A program made the translations under genes and the position numbers. The notes under the pieces are model-generated. The model made no database searches, was not told the origin of the DNA, and was given only the letters and a program-made list of their open reading frames with translations. A stretch of DNA of 48,167 bases, taken from Salinicola halophyticus. GTDB lineage: Bacteria; Pseudomonadota; Gammaproteobacteria; Pseudomonadales; Halomonadaceae. The stretch is taken from the NCBI RefSeq assembly GCF_003206695.1, contig NZ_PZJN01000009.1:379407-427573 (forward strand), read 5' to 3'. Positions within the stretch are counted from its first letter, which is position 1. Each line of letters begins with the position of its first letter. This document shows, piece after piece, positions 8,814 through 17,001 of the stretch.

Positions 8814-9097
8814 ACCGCCCGCACTCTCCGACCTAACCCGACTCGATTCACACAGCCGCTCGAAGTTCACGCCGAGGGGAATAGGGAGGCTTTGTGCCTA
8901 CGAAACGCGAAAACCCCGGTCAGCGTGGGGCTGCCGGGGCTCTCAAAGACACTCAATGCAACGACGATCCTAGCAAAATTCGGCGCGGTGTCACGCCCCG
9001 ACACACGCCGATTTGCCGGGGGCTGGCGCTCGCCATTCGTCATCCTTTGGCTGGGGAGGGCTTGCGCCTTCCCAAAGGGTCCGGCTACGATGCTCGC

Positions 9098-9324
9098 GTT
9101 ACGGCAAAATCCGTAACCGGGCGTGAGAACCCGAGTTCAAATAGGCGCAGCAGCGCCCCTACCTTTGCAGGCGCTTTTTTTGTGCCCGTAAAGCGTCGTT
9201 ATGGCGGCTGTGCGTGGGCGGGCTCCGGCCCGGCCGGTTTCCTATTTGACCGGTTTCTCACCCCGCGTACAGTCGCCACCCATCGTGTGAGAACGATTGG
9301 TGGTGACTCCTTGAATCAAATAGG
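9098..9324 (+). ncRNA. P4-like immunity leader (candidate CI RNA and its target sites)
   Basis: The layout resembles the seqA/seqB/seqC immunity region of phage P4. Direct copies of GTGAGAAC...CAAATAGG lie at 9123-9145 and, with an inserted hairpin, at 9287-9324. Between them, 9241-9261 is the reverse complement of the same motif. A transcript across 9241-9261 could pair with either flanking copy, which is how the P4 CI RNA terminates early transcription. A 7-bp hairpin (9098-9117) and an intrinsic terminator (9152-9181) sit in the leader as expected. An open frame runs through the region in phase with the gene at 9335, as in so-called ash proteins; I doubt that it is all translated. Confidence 0.5.
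9152..9181 (+). terminator. intrinsic terminator inside the immunity leader
   Basis: AGCGCC (9152-9157) pairs with GGCGCT (9170-9175) and is followed by a run of T to 9181. It lies upstream of the replication genes, so it would act as an attenuator for them. It fits a P4-type control by early termination. Confidence 0.6.
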
Positions 9325-9334
9325 AGCCTCACCC

Positions 9335-9574
9335 ATGGCAGAACACGCCCCCCGTGCGTCCGCACGATCCGCTATCCCTCCGCATCAGATCGCTACCGCC
9401 GTTATCGGTGCCAAGCTGATCGCTTTTCGCGTCAATCGCCGTCCCGATCAACTTGCCCATCTGCTGGGTATGACCCGCATGGCCGCCGAGCTGGGCGCGA
9501 TCACGCCGGAAGAACGTCAGCAGTTCCTGGCCGATCTCGACGACCTGATGGCCGAGGAGATGCGTCATGGATAA
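9335..9574 (+). CDS. small satellite protein behind the immunity leader
   Basis: This 79-residue protein was not assigned to a family. TAGGAG lies 8 nt before the ATG at 9335, a better start than the open frame reaching back to 8894. Residues 1-20 are basic and polar; the middle (IATAVIGAKLIAFRVN) is a probable helix; the C-terminus (TPEERQQFLADLDDLMAEE) is an acidic amphipathic helix. It overlaps the next gene by 8 bp. The position just after the ash-like leader matches small ash, Icd or epsilon-type genes of P4 relatives, some of which act on host division or helper repression, but I cannot show that here. Confidence 0.6.
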   Translation: MAEHAPRASARSAIPPHQIATAVIGAKLIAFRVNRRPDQLAHLLGMTRMAAELGAITPEERQQFLADLDDLMAEEMRHG

Positions 9575-9878
9575 GCGCCTCGAGCAAGCCAACTGCCTGA
9601 CCGAATCCGAGTGCCTTTTGATCGATCCTCGCACCGACCGCGAGACGTTGCTGGACAACGCGGAGATGCGCCTCGACGCGATCAAGGACCTGATGTTCAC
9701 GCTCTCGACCATGAACGGTCGAGACAACGATCTGACCTCGGTGGATCTCTCCAATCTGGCCATGGTGTCGCGGTTCCTTGTCGGCGACGCCTGCGACCTA
9801 CTGGCAGCGGCGCGTCAGCAAGACCTGGATGCGCGTGCGGCGACCCGGCGTCAGAACGCGGGAGGTGGCCATGTCTGA
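9567..9878 (+). CDS. hypothetical satellite protein
   Basis: This 103-residue cytosolic protein was not recognised. It is acidic and helical (NAEMRLDAIKDLMFTLSTM, then DLSNLAMVSRFLVGDACDLL), with a basic C-terminal tail. A GAGGAG sequence precedes the start, which overlaps the upstream stop; its own stop overlaps the next start by 8 bp. The tight chain of overlaps puts it in one operon with the Toprim and DUF927 genes, so a replication or regulatory accessory is plausible. Confidence 0.65.
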   Translation: MDKRLEQANCLTESECLLIDPRTDRETLLDNAEMRLDAIKDLMFTLSTMNGRDNDLTSVDLSNLAMVSRFLVGDACDLLAAARQQDLDARAATRRQNAGGGHV

Positions 9879-10902
9879 AGTCGTCGCCAAGATCCAGCGC
9901 GTGTCTCGCGCCTCACTGGCTTACGCCGAAACCCTGACCCGTGAGTGGCTGCCGCAAGGCAGCCGCCAGGGCAGCGAGTGGGTGGCCCGTAACGTCGCCC
10001 GTGGCGATCGCGCCAGCGGCTCGTTTGGCGTCTCGCTCGTCACCGGCAAGTGGAACGACTTTGCCGACCGCAACGCCCACGGTGGCGATCTGGTCTCGCT
10101 CTATAGCTACCTGTTCGGCTGCCGGCAGGTCGACGCCGCCATGGCGATCGATCGCCGCCTGGGGCTGGGCGTGTTCCGCTGGGGTGCGGCTCCCGTCACG
10201 TCGCATGCCGAGATCCAACCGACCCGTCCGGATGCCACCGACGAGGCCCATCTACAGCGTCTCGAGGCGCACGCCGCCGAAAAGGCCATCGCTCGCCAGG
10301 AAGCGACGGTCCGGGCTCGCACGGTGTGGGACGCCGCCAAGGAGGCCAGCGCCACCCATCCCTATCTCATGAGCCGGGGCGTTCCGGCCTTTGGCCTGCG
10401 CCAGTGCCGGCGCGGCTGGCTGCTGGTGCCACTCTGCGCCGGTGGTGAGCTGGTCAACCTGCAATGGATCCTGCCTAACGGCAAAAAGCGCTTCCTCAAG
10501 GGCGGGCAGGTTCAGGGCGCTTATTCCCTGATCGGCGAGCCCGTCGCCGGTGGGCGGCTATTCATCTGCGAGGGCTGGGCGACCGGGGCAACGCTTCATC
10601 GCCTCACCGGCGACCCGGTGGCGTGCGCCATGAACGCCGGCAATCTGCGCGCCGTCGCCGAGACCATGCGCGCTGCGCTGAATGGCTCGCTGGATATCGT
10701 CATTGCCGGTGATGACGACCGTCAAACGACCGGCAACCCCGGGCGGCAGGCGGCCAACGATGCTGCCCTGGCCGTGGGCGCGATGGTGCTCTATCCCAAG
10801 TGGCCGGAAGGCTGTCCCGACGATCTGACCGACTTCAACGACCTGTATCGTTGGCATCGCGTCCGACTCGATGCCGAACAGGCGGGAGGTGATCATGAGT
10901 GA
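9871..10902 (+). CDS. phage-type primase with C-terminal Toprim domain
   Basis: The 343-residue protein probably makes primers for satellite replication. The N-terminal 100 residues (SGSFGVSLVTGKWNDFADR, then GGDLVSLYSYL) match the segment that precedes Toprim in P4-like and plasmid primases. The Toprim domain covers about 195-320, with LFICEGWATGATLH supplying the catalytic Glu and IVIAGDDDRQ the Asp residues. I chose the start at 9871 because GGGAGG lies 5 nt upstream. It overlaps both neighbours by 8 bp, with the DUF927 ATPase next. In P4 the primase and helicase are one protein, alpha; here they are split into two coupled genes. Confidence 0.82.
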   Translation: MSEVVAKIQRVSRASLAYAETLTREWLPQGSRQGSEWVARNVARGDRASGSFGVSLVTGKWNDFADRNAHGGDLVSLYSYLFGCRQVDAAMAIDRRLGLGVFRWGAAPVTSHAEIQPTRPDATDEAHLQRLEAHAAEKAIARQEATVRARTVWDAAKEASATHPYLMSRGVPAFGLRQCRRGWLLVPLCAGGELVNLQWILPNGKKRFLKGGQVQGAYSLIGEPVAGGRLFICEGWATGATLHRLTGDPVACAMNAGNLRAVAETMRAALNGSLDIVIAGDDDRQTTGNPGRQAANDAALAVGAMVLYPKWPEGCPDDLTDFNDLYRWHRVRLDAEQAGGDHE

Positions 10903-12670
10903 GTCACAACCCCATCTGACCGTGGTCGGTGAACCGGCCGCGCCGGAGCGTATCGGCATTGCCCGGCCCGGCTTTGAGGTCTACGCCGGCCCGACCACCG
11001 TCGACGGTCGCGTATTCCGCGCCGGCGTCTGGTATCACGGCATCAAGCAGACCAGCCCGGACGAACCGGGACAGCCGTTCGACCTGTGGGTGTGTGGCCC
11101 GCTGCACGTCACCGCCGAGACCGTCGACAGCGATGACGGCAGCATCGGCCGGTTGCTGAAGTTCCAGCACCGAGGGCGAGAGCGCGAATGCGTCATCCCC
11201 ATGGAAGCGCTGGCCGGGAAGGGCGAGGACGTGCTCAAGACGCTGATGCGTCAGGGGCTCGTCATCGAGTACCACCACCGCAAACACGTGCCGGCCTATA
11301 TCGCCAGCCACCACACGCCCCAGGTGGTGCTGGACACGATCACCCGCCCCGGCTGGCATGAGCGCAGCGGGGCGTTCGTGCTGCCCAACCGGATCATTGG
11401 CAGCGACCGCGTGCGTTTTCACAGTTCCGGCCGCGAAGCGCGGATCTTCGACACCCTGGGCACGCTCGAGGGCTGGCAAAGCGAGATCGCCGAGCCGTGC
11501 CTGGGCAACCCGGTGCTGATCCTGTCGGTGTGTTGCGCCCTGGCGGGCCCGCTGCTCAAGAAGGTGGGCGTCAACGGCGGCGGGGTGCATCTGGTGGGTG
11601 ACTCCTCGAGTGGTAAATCGCTGGCCCAGGACATTGCCGCCACGGTGTGGGGGCCAGCGGATCGTTTCAAGGTCTCCTGGGATATGTCCGGGGGTGGTGT
11701 CGAGATCGAAGCCTCGTCGCGCAACGATACGGTGATGATCAACGACGAAATGAGCCGGGCCAGTCCCAAGCAGATCCAGGGCCACGCCTACGCCATCGCC
11801 AACGGCACCGGCAAGGGCACCATGACCCGGGAACGGGAAGGGCGGCCCAAGAACTACTGGCGCTTGCTCGCGCTCTCCAGTGGCGAACGCTCCCTGGCCG
11901 ATCACGCCTCCATGGCGGGCAATACCGCCCACGCCGGCGCGGAGCTACGCATGGTCGACATCAACGCAGGCACCCGTAAACACCGCGCCTTCGATGACGT
12001 CCACGGCACCAGTGGTGAAGCGTTCCACCGCACGCTGACCGGCGCGGCCGGGCGGCACTATGGCCACGTTGGTCCCGCGCTGGTCGAGAAGCTGCTCGAA
12101 GACGAGATTGCCGACGGGCTGACCTGGCGCTTCGGCGAGATCCGCAAGGCGTTCAACGTCTCGAGCTCCCAGGCGGGACGGGTGGCGGATCGCTTTGCGG
12201 TAATGGCGCTGGCCGGTGAGCTGGCCAGCGACTGCGGCATCCTGCCCTGGCCAGCCGGGACATCGACCGACGCCTGTCGGCTGCTGTTCGCCGAATGGCT
12301 GGCCACCATCGGTGACGGCAACGCCGAGGATCGCCAGATCCTCTCGGCGCTGTCCGACTTCATCGCCCTACACGGGGATAGCCGGTTCTCGAGCATCCAT
12401 GCCCAGTTCGCCGATCCCAACGTGCGCCACCGCGCCGGTTACTTCGAGATCGAAGGCGACAAGCGCTTCTATCTGTTCAACCGTGCGGCACTCACCGAGG
12501 CCGCCGAAGGCTACAGCCGCGCCCGGATCCTGCGAACGCTGGGGCAGCACGATGTGCTGGCCAAGATGGACGAAGGCCGGAAACAGAAGAAATACCGCCT
12601 GCCAGGGGGAGGGATGGGGCGGTTCTTCGTCATCGATCCCGAGCGACTCGACCCGGAGGGCGGATCCTGA
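10895..12670 (+). CDS. DUF927-domain ATPase/helicase
   Basis: This 591-residue protein is probably the replicative helicase of the element. The DUF927 domain spans about 50-340, with Walker A GDSSSGKS at about 235-242, an acidic Walker B-like MINDEMSRA near 283, and the conserved GNGTGKGTM-type segment (ANGTGKGTMTRERE). A C-terminal region after 400 looks like a winged-helix DNA-binding part (FYLFNRAAL, KKYRLPGGGMGR). GGGAGGT lies 4 nt before the start; it overlaps the Toprim gene by 8 bp and the next gene by 1 bp. Toprim plus DUF927 is a common replication pair in integrative elements. The GGGAAC iterons beyond 13878 are a plausible target. Confidence 0.85.
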   Translation: MSESQPHLTVVGEPAAPERIGIARPGFEVYAGPTTVDGRVFRAGVWYHGIKQTSPDEPGQPFDLWVCGPLHVTAETVDSDDGSIGRLLKFQHRGRERECVIPMEALAGKGEDVLKTLMRQGLVIEYHHRKHVPAYIASHHTPQVVLDTITRPGWHERSGAFVLPNRIIGSDRVRFHSSGREARIFDTLGTLEGWQSEIAEPCLGNPVLILSVCCALAGPLLKKVGVNGGGVHLVGDSSSGKSLAQDIAATVWGPADRFKVSWDMSGGGVEIEASSRNDTVMINDEMSRASPKQIQGHAYAIANGTGKGTMTREREGRPKNYWRLLALSSGERSLADHASMAGNTAHAGAELRMVDINAGTRKHRAFDDVHGTSGEAFHRTLTGAAGRHYGHVGPALVEKLLEDEIADGLTWRFGEIRKAFNVSSSQAGRVADRFAVMALAGELASDCGILPWPAGTSTDACRLLFAEWLATIGDGNAEDRQILSALSDFIALHGDSRFSSIHAQFADPNVRHRAGYFEIEGDKRFYLFNRAALTEAAEGYSRARILRTLGQHDVLAKMDEGRKQKKYRLPGGGMGRFFVIDPERLDPEGGS

Positions 12671-13641
12671 TGCGACCCGACAACGCCCCACACGTCCCGA
12701 ATGTGCCGACCGAGGCAGACCCAAACCAACACCAGCCGGGCGGCAGCGCCGCCCAGGTGACGACCGATGCCACCGCGACCCAGGAGCCAACCCGCATGAC
12801 CACGCCGACCGAGAACAGCCAGGACACCCAAGCCCGCACCCAACCGACCGGAGAGACTGCCGCCATGACAACCGCCCGCCACATGATCGCCCACGCCGAG
12901 CAGCGCACGACCTATCTGGCCAAGCGCGACACACTCAAGACCCTGACCGAACGCCTCGAGCGCTACCGCAAGGGGGCGGCCGCTGCCCGGGAAGAAGCCG
13001 AGACCAGCGACAAGCGCTGGCGCGAACTGCTGCGCGAGAACCACGGCGACGTCACCAAGGAGATCCGGCAGCTAAAGCGTGCCGTCGGTGACAATCGCGA
13101 GACCGCCGAGGAACTGGAGGCGATGGCCACCGAACTGACCGACGAGTATGAATCCCGTCAGATCGAGGTGATTACAGCGCGCAATGCCTACCGGGACGCT
13201 CGACAGACAGCCTGGGATATCGAGGTCGAGACCGAGTTCGATCATGCTCTGGCTGCGATCAGCGCCACACCCGAAGGCCAGCGCCTGCTGTCTGCCATGC
13301 GCCTGATGCAGCGCAAGAGCGAGCGCGATGTGATGATCGATCCGTCCTACGGCGATGGCCAGTACGGAAACTTCCCCACCGAGGAACGCCGACGCGTGGA
13401 TGCCGAGATCGAACGACGCTTCCCCCGCCGGCTGGTCGAGGGGCTGGCGAAGCAGCGGCAAGCCCAGGGAGTGGATGCCACCACGCCACTCGACAGCCTC
13501 GAGGCACTGCAACCGGTGGCCGAACTGGCCTGCGAGCAAGGCTACGATGGTCCACGTACGGCGATGCAAGCCGATTTCGCTAGGCGCCGCCGCCAGATCG
13601 ACGCCGCCCAGGGCACCGGGAGCGAACAACGCCGCGCCTGA
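12670..13641 (+). CDS. coiled-coil protein, possibly Psu-like
   Basis: This is a 323-residue protein with a disordered N-terminus rich in Pro, Thr and Gln (about 1-65) and a long helical region (about 70-200) rich in Glu, Arg and Leu, likely coiled coil. The central part (TYLAKRDTLKTLTERLE to ARNAYRDARQ) has the spacing of P4 polarity suppression protein Psu, which inhibits Rho and decorates the capsid. The likeness is by eye and weak. It starts in the TGATG overlap with the DUF927 stop and is followed by a terminator, so it is the last gene of the replication operon. If not Psu, it could be a structural or replication accessory. Confidence 0.7.
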   Translation: MRPDNAPHVPNVPTEADPNQHQPGGSAAQVTTDATATQEPTRMTTPTENSQDTQARTQPTGETAAMTTARHMIAHAEQRTTYLAKRDTLKTLTERLERYRKGAAAAREEAETSDKRWRELLRENHGDVTKEIRQLKRAVGDNRETAEELEAMATELTDEYESRQIEVITARNAYRDARQTAWDIEVETEFDHALAAISATPEGQRLLSAMRLMQRKSERDVMIDPSYGDGQYGNFPTEERRRVDAEIERRFPRRLVEGLAKQRQAQGVDATTPLDSLEALQPVAELACEQGYDGPRTAMQADFARRRRQIDAAQGTGSEQRRA

Positions 13642-13670
13642 CTCCTCGATTCATTGTCACCATCCAACAC

Positions 13671-13696
13671 AGCCCCGCCGAGTGCGGGGCTTTTTT
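13671..13696 (+). terminator. intrinsic terminator ending the satellite operon
   Basis: AGCCCCGC and GCGGGGCT form a perfect 8-bp stem with a CGAGT loop, followed by TTTTTT. It lies 30 bp after the stop of the coiled-coil gene. Confidence 0.9.
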
Positions 13697-13877
13697 CGTG
13701 CGCGGACGGCCTCGCCCGACGTCCCCAATAGCTCCAGCGCAATGACCCAACCCCGAAACCCATTCGCTCGCCAGGAGAAAGGGAACTTGCCTAATCCTAT
13801 GATCGCTGGCATCCGACACGTTCGATGAGGGAATCAGGAACATCTGGGTCAATTCTCACAGGAACCTCAAAAATAGT

Positions 13878-14109
13878 GGGAACACCGGGAACAGTGGGAA
13901 CACCGCGCTACAACCCGCATGGTTGAGCGGTTCCCTTGTTCCCAGTATGGAGTGTGTAAACGGGAACAAGTGGGTACAACAATGGGTACGGGTGTCGTCT
14001 GACCCTGAGAGAGGGTGATTCTGTTCCCACTGTTCCCAAAACCGGGAACGGTGTACCCATCCTGGAACCCGCATGGTTGAGCCTTGTTCCCGGTGTTCCC
14101 ACTGTTCCC
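13878..14109. repeat. iteron field, candidate replication origin of the satellite
   Basis: Twelve GGGAAC/GTTCCC hexamers lie in 232 bp. Three stand in tandem at 9-bp steps at the left end (13878, 13887, 13896) and three, inverted, at 9-bp steps at the right end (14086, 14095, 14104); six more, plus GGGTAC variants, lie between. A 17-bp direct repeat, AACCCGCATGGTTGAGC, occurs at 13912 and 14066. Iterons at this place, just after the replication operon, resemble the ori and crr regions bound by the P4 alpha protein. There is no credible gene from 13697 to 14378. Confidence 0.6.
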
Positions 14110-14378
14110 ACTAAAAAATCACGTGTGTAATAACGCATTGGGAAGATGAGAAACGTTATCGACTGTGAGGTGACGCTGAATTGCATAATCATGCGGCTGA
14201 TCATTCACCTCCTGGCGAGCGAATGGGGTAGATTGAATCCATGACGACATTTCCCGCGAACGCCATCCGTATCATTTGCATCCTGCACGGTAGGGTGGGG
14301 TAGCGTTCGTCTTTCACCACCTGCCTCCGACGGCGGGTGGTTATTGCCCGCCCAGGTGGCCAAGTCGAGGAGCCTCCC

Positions 14379-14810
14379 ATGGCAGATAACCCTTCCGCTG
14401 AATCACATCCCGTCGCCGCTCTCATTCGGCAGGCCGACCGTCTGATTACCGCCGAGGACTTTGACCGTCTAATGGCGATCTATGACGAGGACGCCGCCCT
14501 GGTGGTGAAGCCCGGCCTAGTCGTATCCGGCAGAGCACGCATTCGACAGGCATTCGAAGCCATCGCCGATCACTTCGAGCATCGGCTGACCGTGACCCAG
14601 GGAACCATGGAGATCATCGAAGGCAGCGACACCGCGCTGGTAGTCATGGAAACACTGCTTGAGATCCCTAATGGCGACGGTGGAGCGCTCATACCAGTGA
14701 GACGTAAGGCTACGTATGTCTTTCGCCGCTCGGCTGACGGGCAATGGCTCTGCACCGTCGACAACTCCTATGGCACGGATCTTCTCGAGGAGGTTTCCGA
14801 GGCGCTGTAG
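14379..14810 (+). CDS. SnoaL/NTF2-like (DUF4440-type) protein
   Basis: This 143-residue protein has the NTF2-like fold. The N-terminal helix pair (VAALIRQADRLITAEDFDRLMAIY) leads into DEDAALVVKPGLVVSGRARIRQAF and then four strands ending RKATYVFRRSADGQWLC, the pattern of the YybH and SgcJ/EcaC groups. Members include small-molecule isomerases, lyases and dimerisation modules; the role cannot be told. GAGGAG lies 6 nt before the ATG. It stands alone between the iterons and the defence block, and its GC content is high, unlike the block that follows, so it was probably acquired separately. Confidence 0.72.
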   Translation: MADNPSAESHPVAALIRQADRLITAEDFDRLMAIYDEDAALVVKPGLVVSGRARIRQAFEAIADHFEHRLTVTQGTMEIIEGSDTALVVMETLLEIPNGDGGALIPVRRKATYVFRRSADGQWLCTVDNSYGTDLLEEVSEAL

Positions 14811-14825
14811 TGGTCTGGCAGAGTA

Positions 14826-14852
14826 AGGGCTCGATGTGGCTGCTCGAGCCCT
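14826..14852 (+). terminator. hairpin downstream of the SnoaL-like gene
   Basis: AGGGCTCGA pairs perfectly with TCGAGCCCT across a 9-nt loop, 16 bp after the stop codon. Only a short pyrimidine stretch follows, so termination strength is uncertain. Confidence 0.5.
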
Positions 14853-15382
14853 CTCCTGGCAGCGAGGAAGCGGCTGTGTGTGAGTCGCGTTCCCGTGGCC
14901 AGGTTTCGCCGCCCGATCCGCTTGCGACCCGCTGGCGCGCTGTCGACTCCCCGCCCCGCCTGCGCGCTAAATAGGTCGGTTTTGATGCAGCGTTGCAGGC
15001 GGCGCCAAGCCCCGTCAGTACTGGGGCGGCGGGGTGAATTAGAGGGCGAGAAAATGATGCGCAATGATGCATTTTGCGGCGTACTCGACGAAAGGCGGGG
15101 AGCGCTGGATAGAGAAGTGAAACGGAATGTGGCAGATTGATACGAAAGGTATTCCTGACAGGTCTTGAGAAGACTAGCGGGTTCCGGACCAAGAAGGACA
15201 TGCCGAGAAGTGCTGATTACGCGAATATTTCGGGTATACAGATAAATGAAAGTTAGTAGCAAGGGATATTAAAGCTTGGGGGGATTTTGACTGGCTGCTT
15301 TTTCCGAATACATGTATAGAAACTCTTTCCAAATCATTGAAGGGTCCGTCTACACGCTGATAGATTTTTTGAGGAGGCCACG
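14853..15382. other. 530-bp spacer at the GC-to-AT transition
   Basis: No gene is convincing here. The first 170 bp are GC-rich like the satellite core; from about 15050 the base composition falls sharply towards that of the defence genes. The junction probably marks where the defence block was inserted. The promoter of the DUF3223 gene should lie in 15200-15370, but I cannot pick a clear -35/-10 pair. Confidence 0.5.
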
Positions 15383-16039
15383 TTGGCAAAGCCAATTGCT
15401 TTTGGAAACTATCACTTCAAGACTAAAAAAAGTGCCACGGAAGAAGCTCGCCGTAGGATCAATCAATACGAAACTGGCGAGCGCCTCTTGCTTGAGGATG
15501 AGCTTTTTTTTACCTCATTATTTACGTTGCATCCTGAATATAAGGAAAAGAAAGGCGCGGGCATCCACCATCTAAAAGTTGAAAGAGATTTCAGTAACAA
15601 TCGATGTTTGCATATCCATAGAATAGATGGGACTAGCGTCGACTGCAGTTGGGTTCACTGTATACAGCCCGCCTCTCTAAAAATGGTTGTGTCAATGGCG
15701 TTTCGTAGAGCCGTTAAAGATATCATCATAAGCTACAAGAAATCGGAGCTAGTTAATGTACATGTGTGCCCAGTTTTCGGAACCAAATTAACAATTAATA
15801 ATAGCCACGTATCATACCTAAACCCCTCATTCGATGAGCTTTTAATGAATTTCTTAACTAAGCATCAGATAGATGTAGAGTCGGTGGAAATAGTAAGCCC
15901 TGAGTCGAGCGACCATGATCAGAGGGGGGTGGTGGCCGATTCAATTTTGCTTGAAACATGGCGTAGTTACCATAAGAGCAACGCTCATTTACAGCTACTC
16001 AGTGCCGAGGCAAATTTACGCAAGATAAAAGCTTATTAA
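15383..16039 (+). CDS. DCL-family (DUF3223) protein upstream of Hachiman
   Basis: This 218-residue protein begins with a DCL/DUF3223 domain (about 5-95): FGNYHFKTKKSATEEARRRI, LLLEDELFFTSLFTLHP, KGAGIHHLKVERD and HIHRIDGTSVDCSW are its landmarks. Plant DCL acts in chloroplast rRNA processing; bacterial copies are often found with nuclease-like C-termini. Here the C-terminal part (CPVFGTKL, HVSYLNPSFDELL, then WRSYHKSNAHLQLLSAEANL) resembles an HNH-like module whose usual DH pair reads SY, so it may be inactive. The start is TTG with GAGGAGG 5 nt upstream. It lies 44 bp before hamA in the same orientation and shares its AT-rich base use, so it is probably part of that defence unit. Confidence 0.8.
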   Translation: MAKPIAFGNYHFKTKKSATEEARRRINQYETGERLLLEDELFFTSLFTLHPEYKEKKGAGIHHLKVERDFSNNRCLHIHRIDGTSVDCSWVHCIQPASLKMVVSMAFRRAVKDIIISYKKSELVNVHVCPVFGTKLTINNSHVSYLNPSFDELLMNFLTKHQIDVESVEIVSPESSDHDQRGVVADSILLETWRSYHKSNAHLQLLSAEANLRKIKAY

Positions 16040-16083
16040 TTCAATAGCCTTTTACAGACTATCGAACGAAAGAGGAATAAGGA

Positions 16084-16998
16084 ATGGATTTTGAAGTGCT
16101 AATAAACTGCTCTTTCGTCGATGTCTTTGACAAAGATACTTTGCACCCAGTTGACAATAAAAAAATTCTTAGTCTAATAAACGATTTTGAAGATGGTCAG
16201 TGGCGATATAAGAAGTTTCAGAGCTTTATATGGGATAATATTGCGGAAACAGCATTGTCATATGAAGAGCGAAGGTGCCTTGTAGATCAATCTCACTCAA
16301 TTTTGACTGCGGCAGCCCAGAATCTTAGGTTGACCGATAAAGAAAATGATATCGGGAAAGGTAGTGAATTGGCAGAAATTGTTCTTTATGGTGTGATGAA
16401 GCACCATTACAATGCTCTTCCAGTAGTTCCAAAAATCTTTTATAAACAGAACTCTCAAGATAATGCAAAGGGTGCGGATGGGGTTCATATTGTAGTTGAT
16501 GATGGTGATTTCTCTTTGTGGTTTGGGGAAGCAAAATTTTACACCTCGATTGAGGATGCCCGATTAAGCAGTATCGTAGAGTCAGTTGGGAATTCTCTAA
16601 AAACAGATAAGTTGAAAAAAGAGAATAGTATAATCACGAACATTTCAGACATAGATAACTTGATAGAAGATGAAGGGCTAAGAAAAGAAATTAAACAAGC
16701 TTTATCTAACAAGAATTCTATAGACAACCTGAAGCCTAGAATACATATCCCCATATTTATATTGCACGAATGTGATTTAACTGCTCAGTGTGACAAGATG
16801 TCAGAAGGTTATCGTAATTCAATCGTTGAGTATCATAAAGCCAGGGCTAGTTCATATTTCAAAAAGCAGATAGGCACCATTGGAAAAATTTTTGGTTATG
16901 GTGACGTAAAATTCCACATCATCCTTTTTCCTGTACCGAGTAAAAGCGAGATTGTTGATAAATTCGTTGCGAATGTAGAACATTACAAGGGGCAGTGA
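16084..16998 (+). CDS. hamA: Hachiman anti-phage protein HamA (DUF1837 nuclease)
   Basis: HamA is the effector nuclease of Hachiman; with the helicase HamB it senses damaged or phage DNA and degrades DNA. The 304-residue protein shows the DUF1837 landmarks GKGSELAEIVLYGVM (E95), KGADGVHI (D132) and LWFGEAKFY (E149, K151). D...ExK is a PD-(D/E)xK nuclease centre and looks intact. The start at 16084 follows AGGAATAAGG. hamB begins 3 bp after the stop, so the two are co-translated. Base composition is far more AT-rich than the core genome, a sign of recent transfer. No signal peptide or membrane segment is present. Confidence 0.88.
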   Translation: MDFEVLINCSFVDVFDKDTLHPVDNKKILSLINDFEDGQWRYKKFQSFIWDNIAETALSYEERRCLVDQSHSILTAAAQNLRLTDKENDIGKGSELAEIVLYGVMKHHYNALPVVPKIFYKQNSQDNAKGADGVHIVVDDGDFSLWFGEAKFYTSIEDARLSSIVESVGNSLKTDKLKKENSIITNISDIDNLIEDEGLRKEIKQALSNKNSIDNLKPRIHIPIFILHECDLTAQCDKMSEGYRNSIVEYHKARASSYFKKQIGTIGKIFGYGDVKFHIILFPVPSKSEIVDKFVANVEHYKGQ

Positions 16999-17001
16999 AT
17001 T

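Noticed and set aside
8894-9334. Extension of the small gene at 9335 back to 8894
   Set aside because: The frame is open, but the region has RNA-like repeats and a terminator, and a good ribosome-binding site marks 9335. It could be an ash-type frame; I do not count it as a proven gene.
13861-14110. CRISPR array
   Set aside because: Hexamers at 9-bp steps with mixed orientation are iterons; there are no 25-40 bp repeats, spacers or cas genes.
13908-14204. Open frames across the iteron field
   Set aside because: They are made of the repeats and contain no protein motif.
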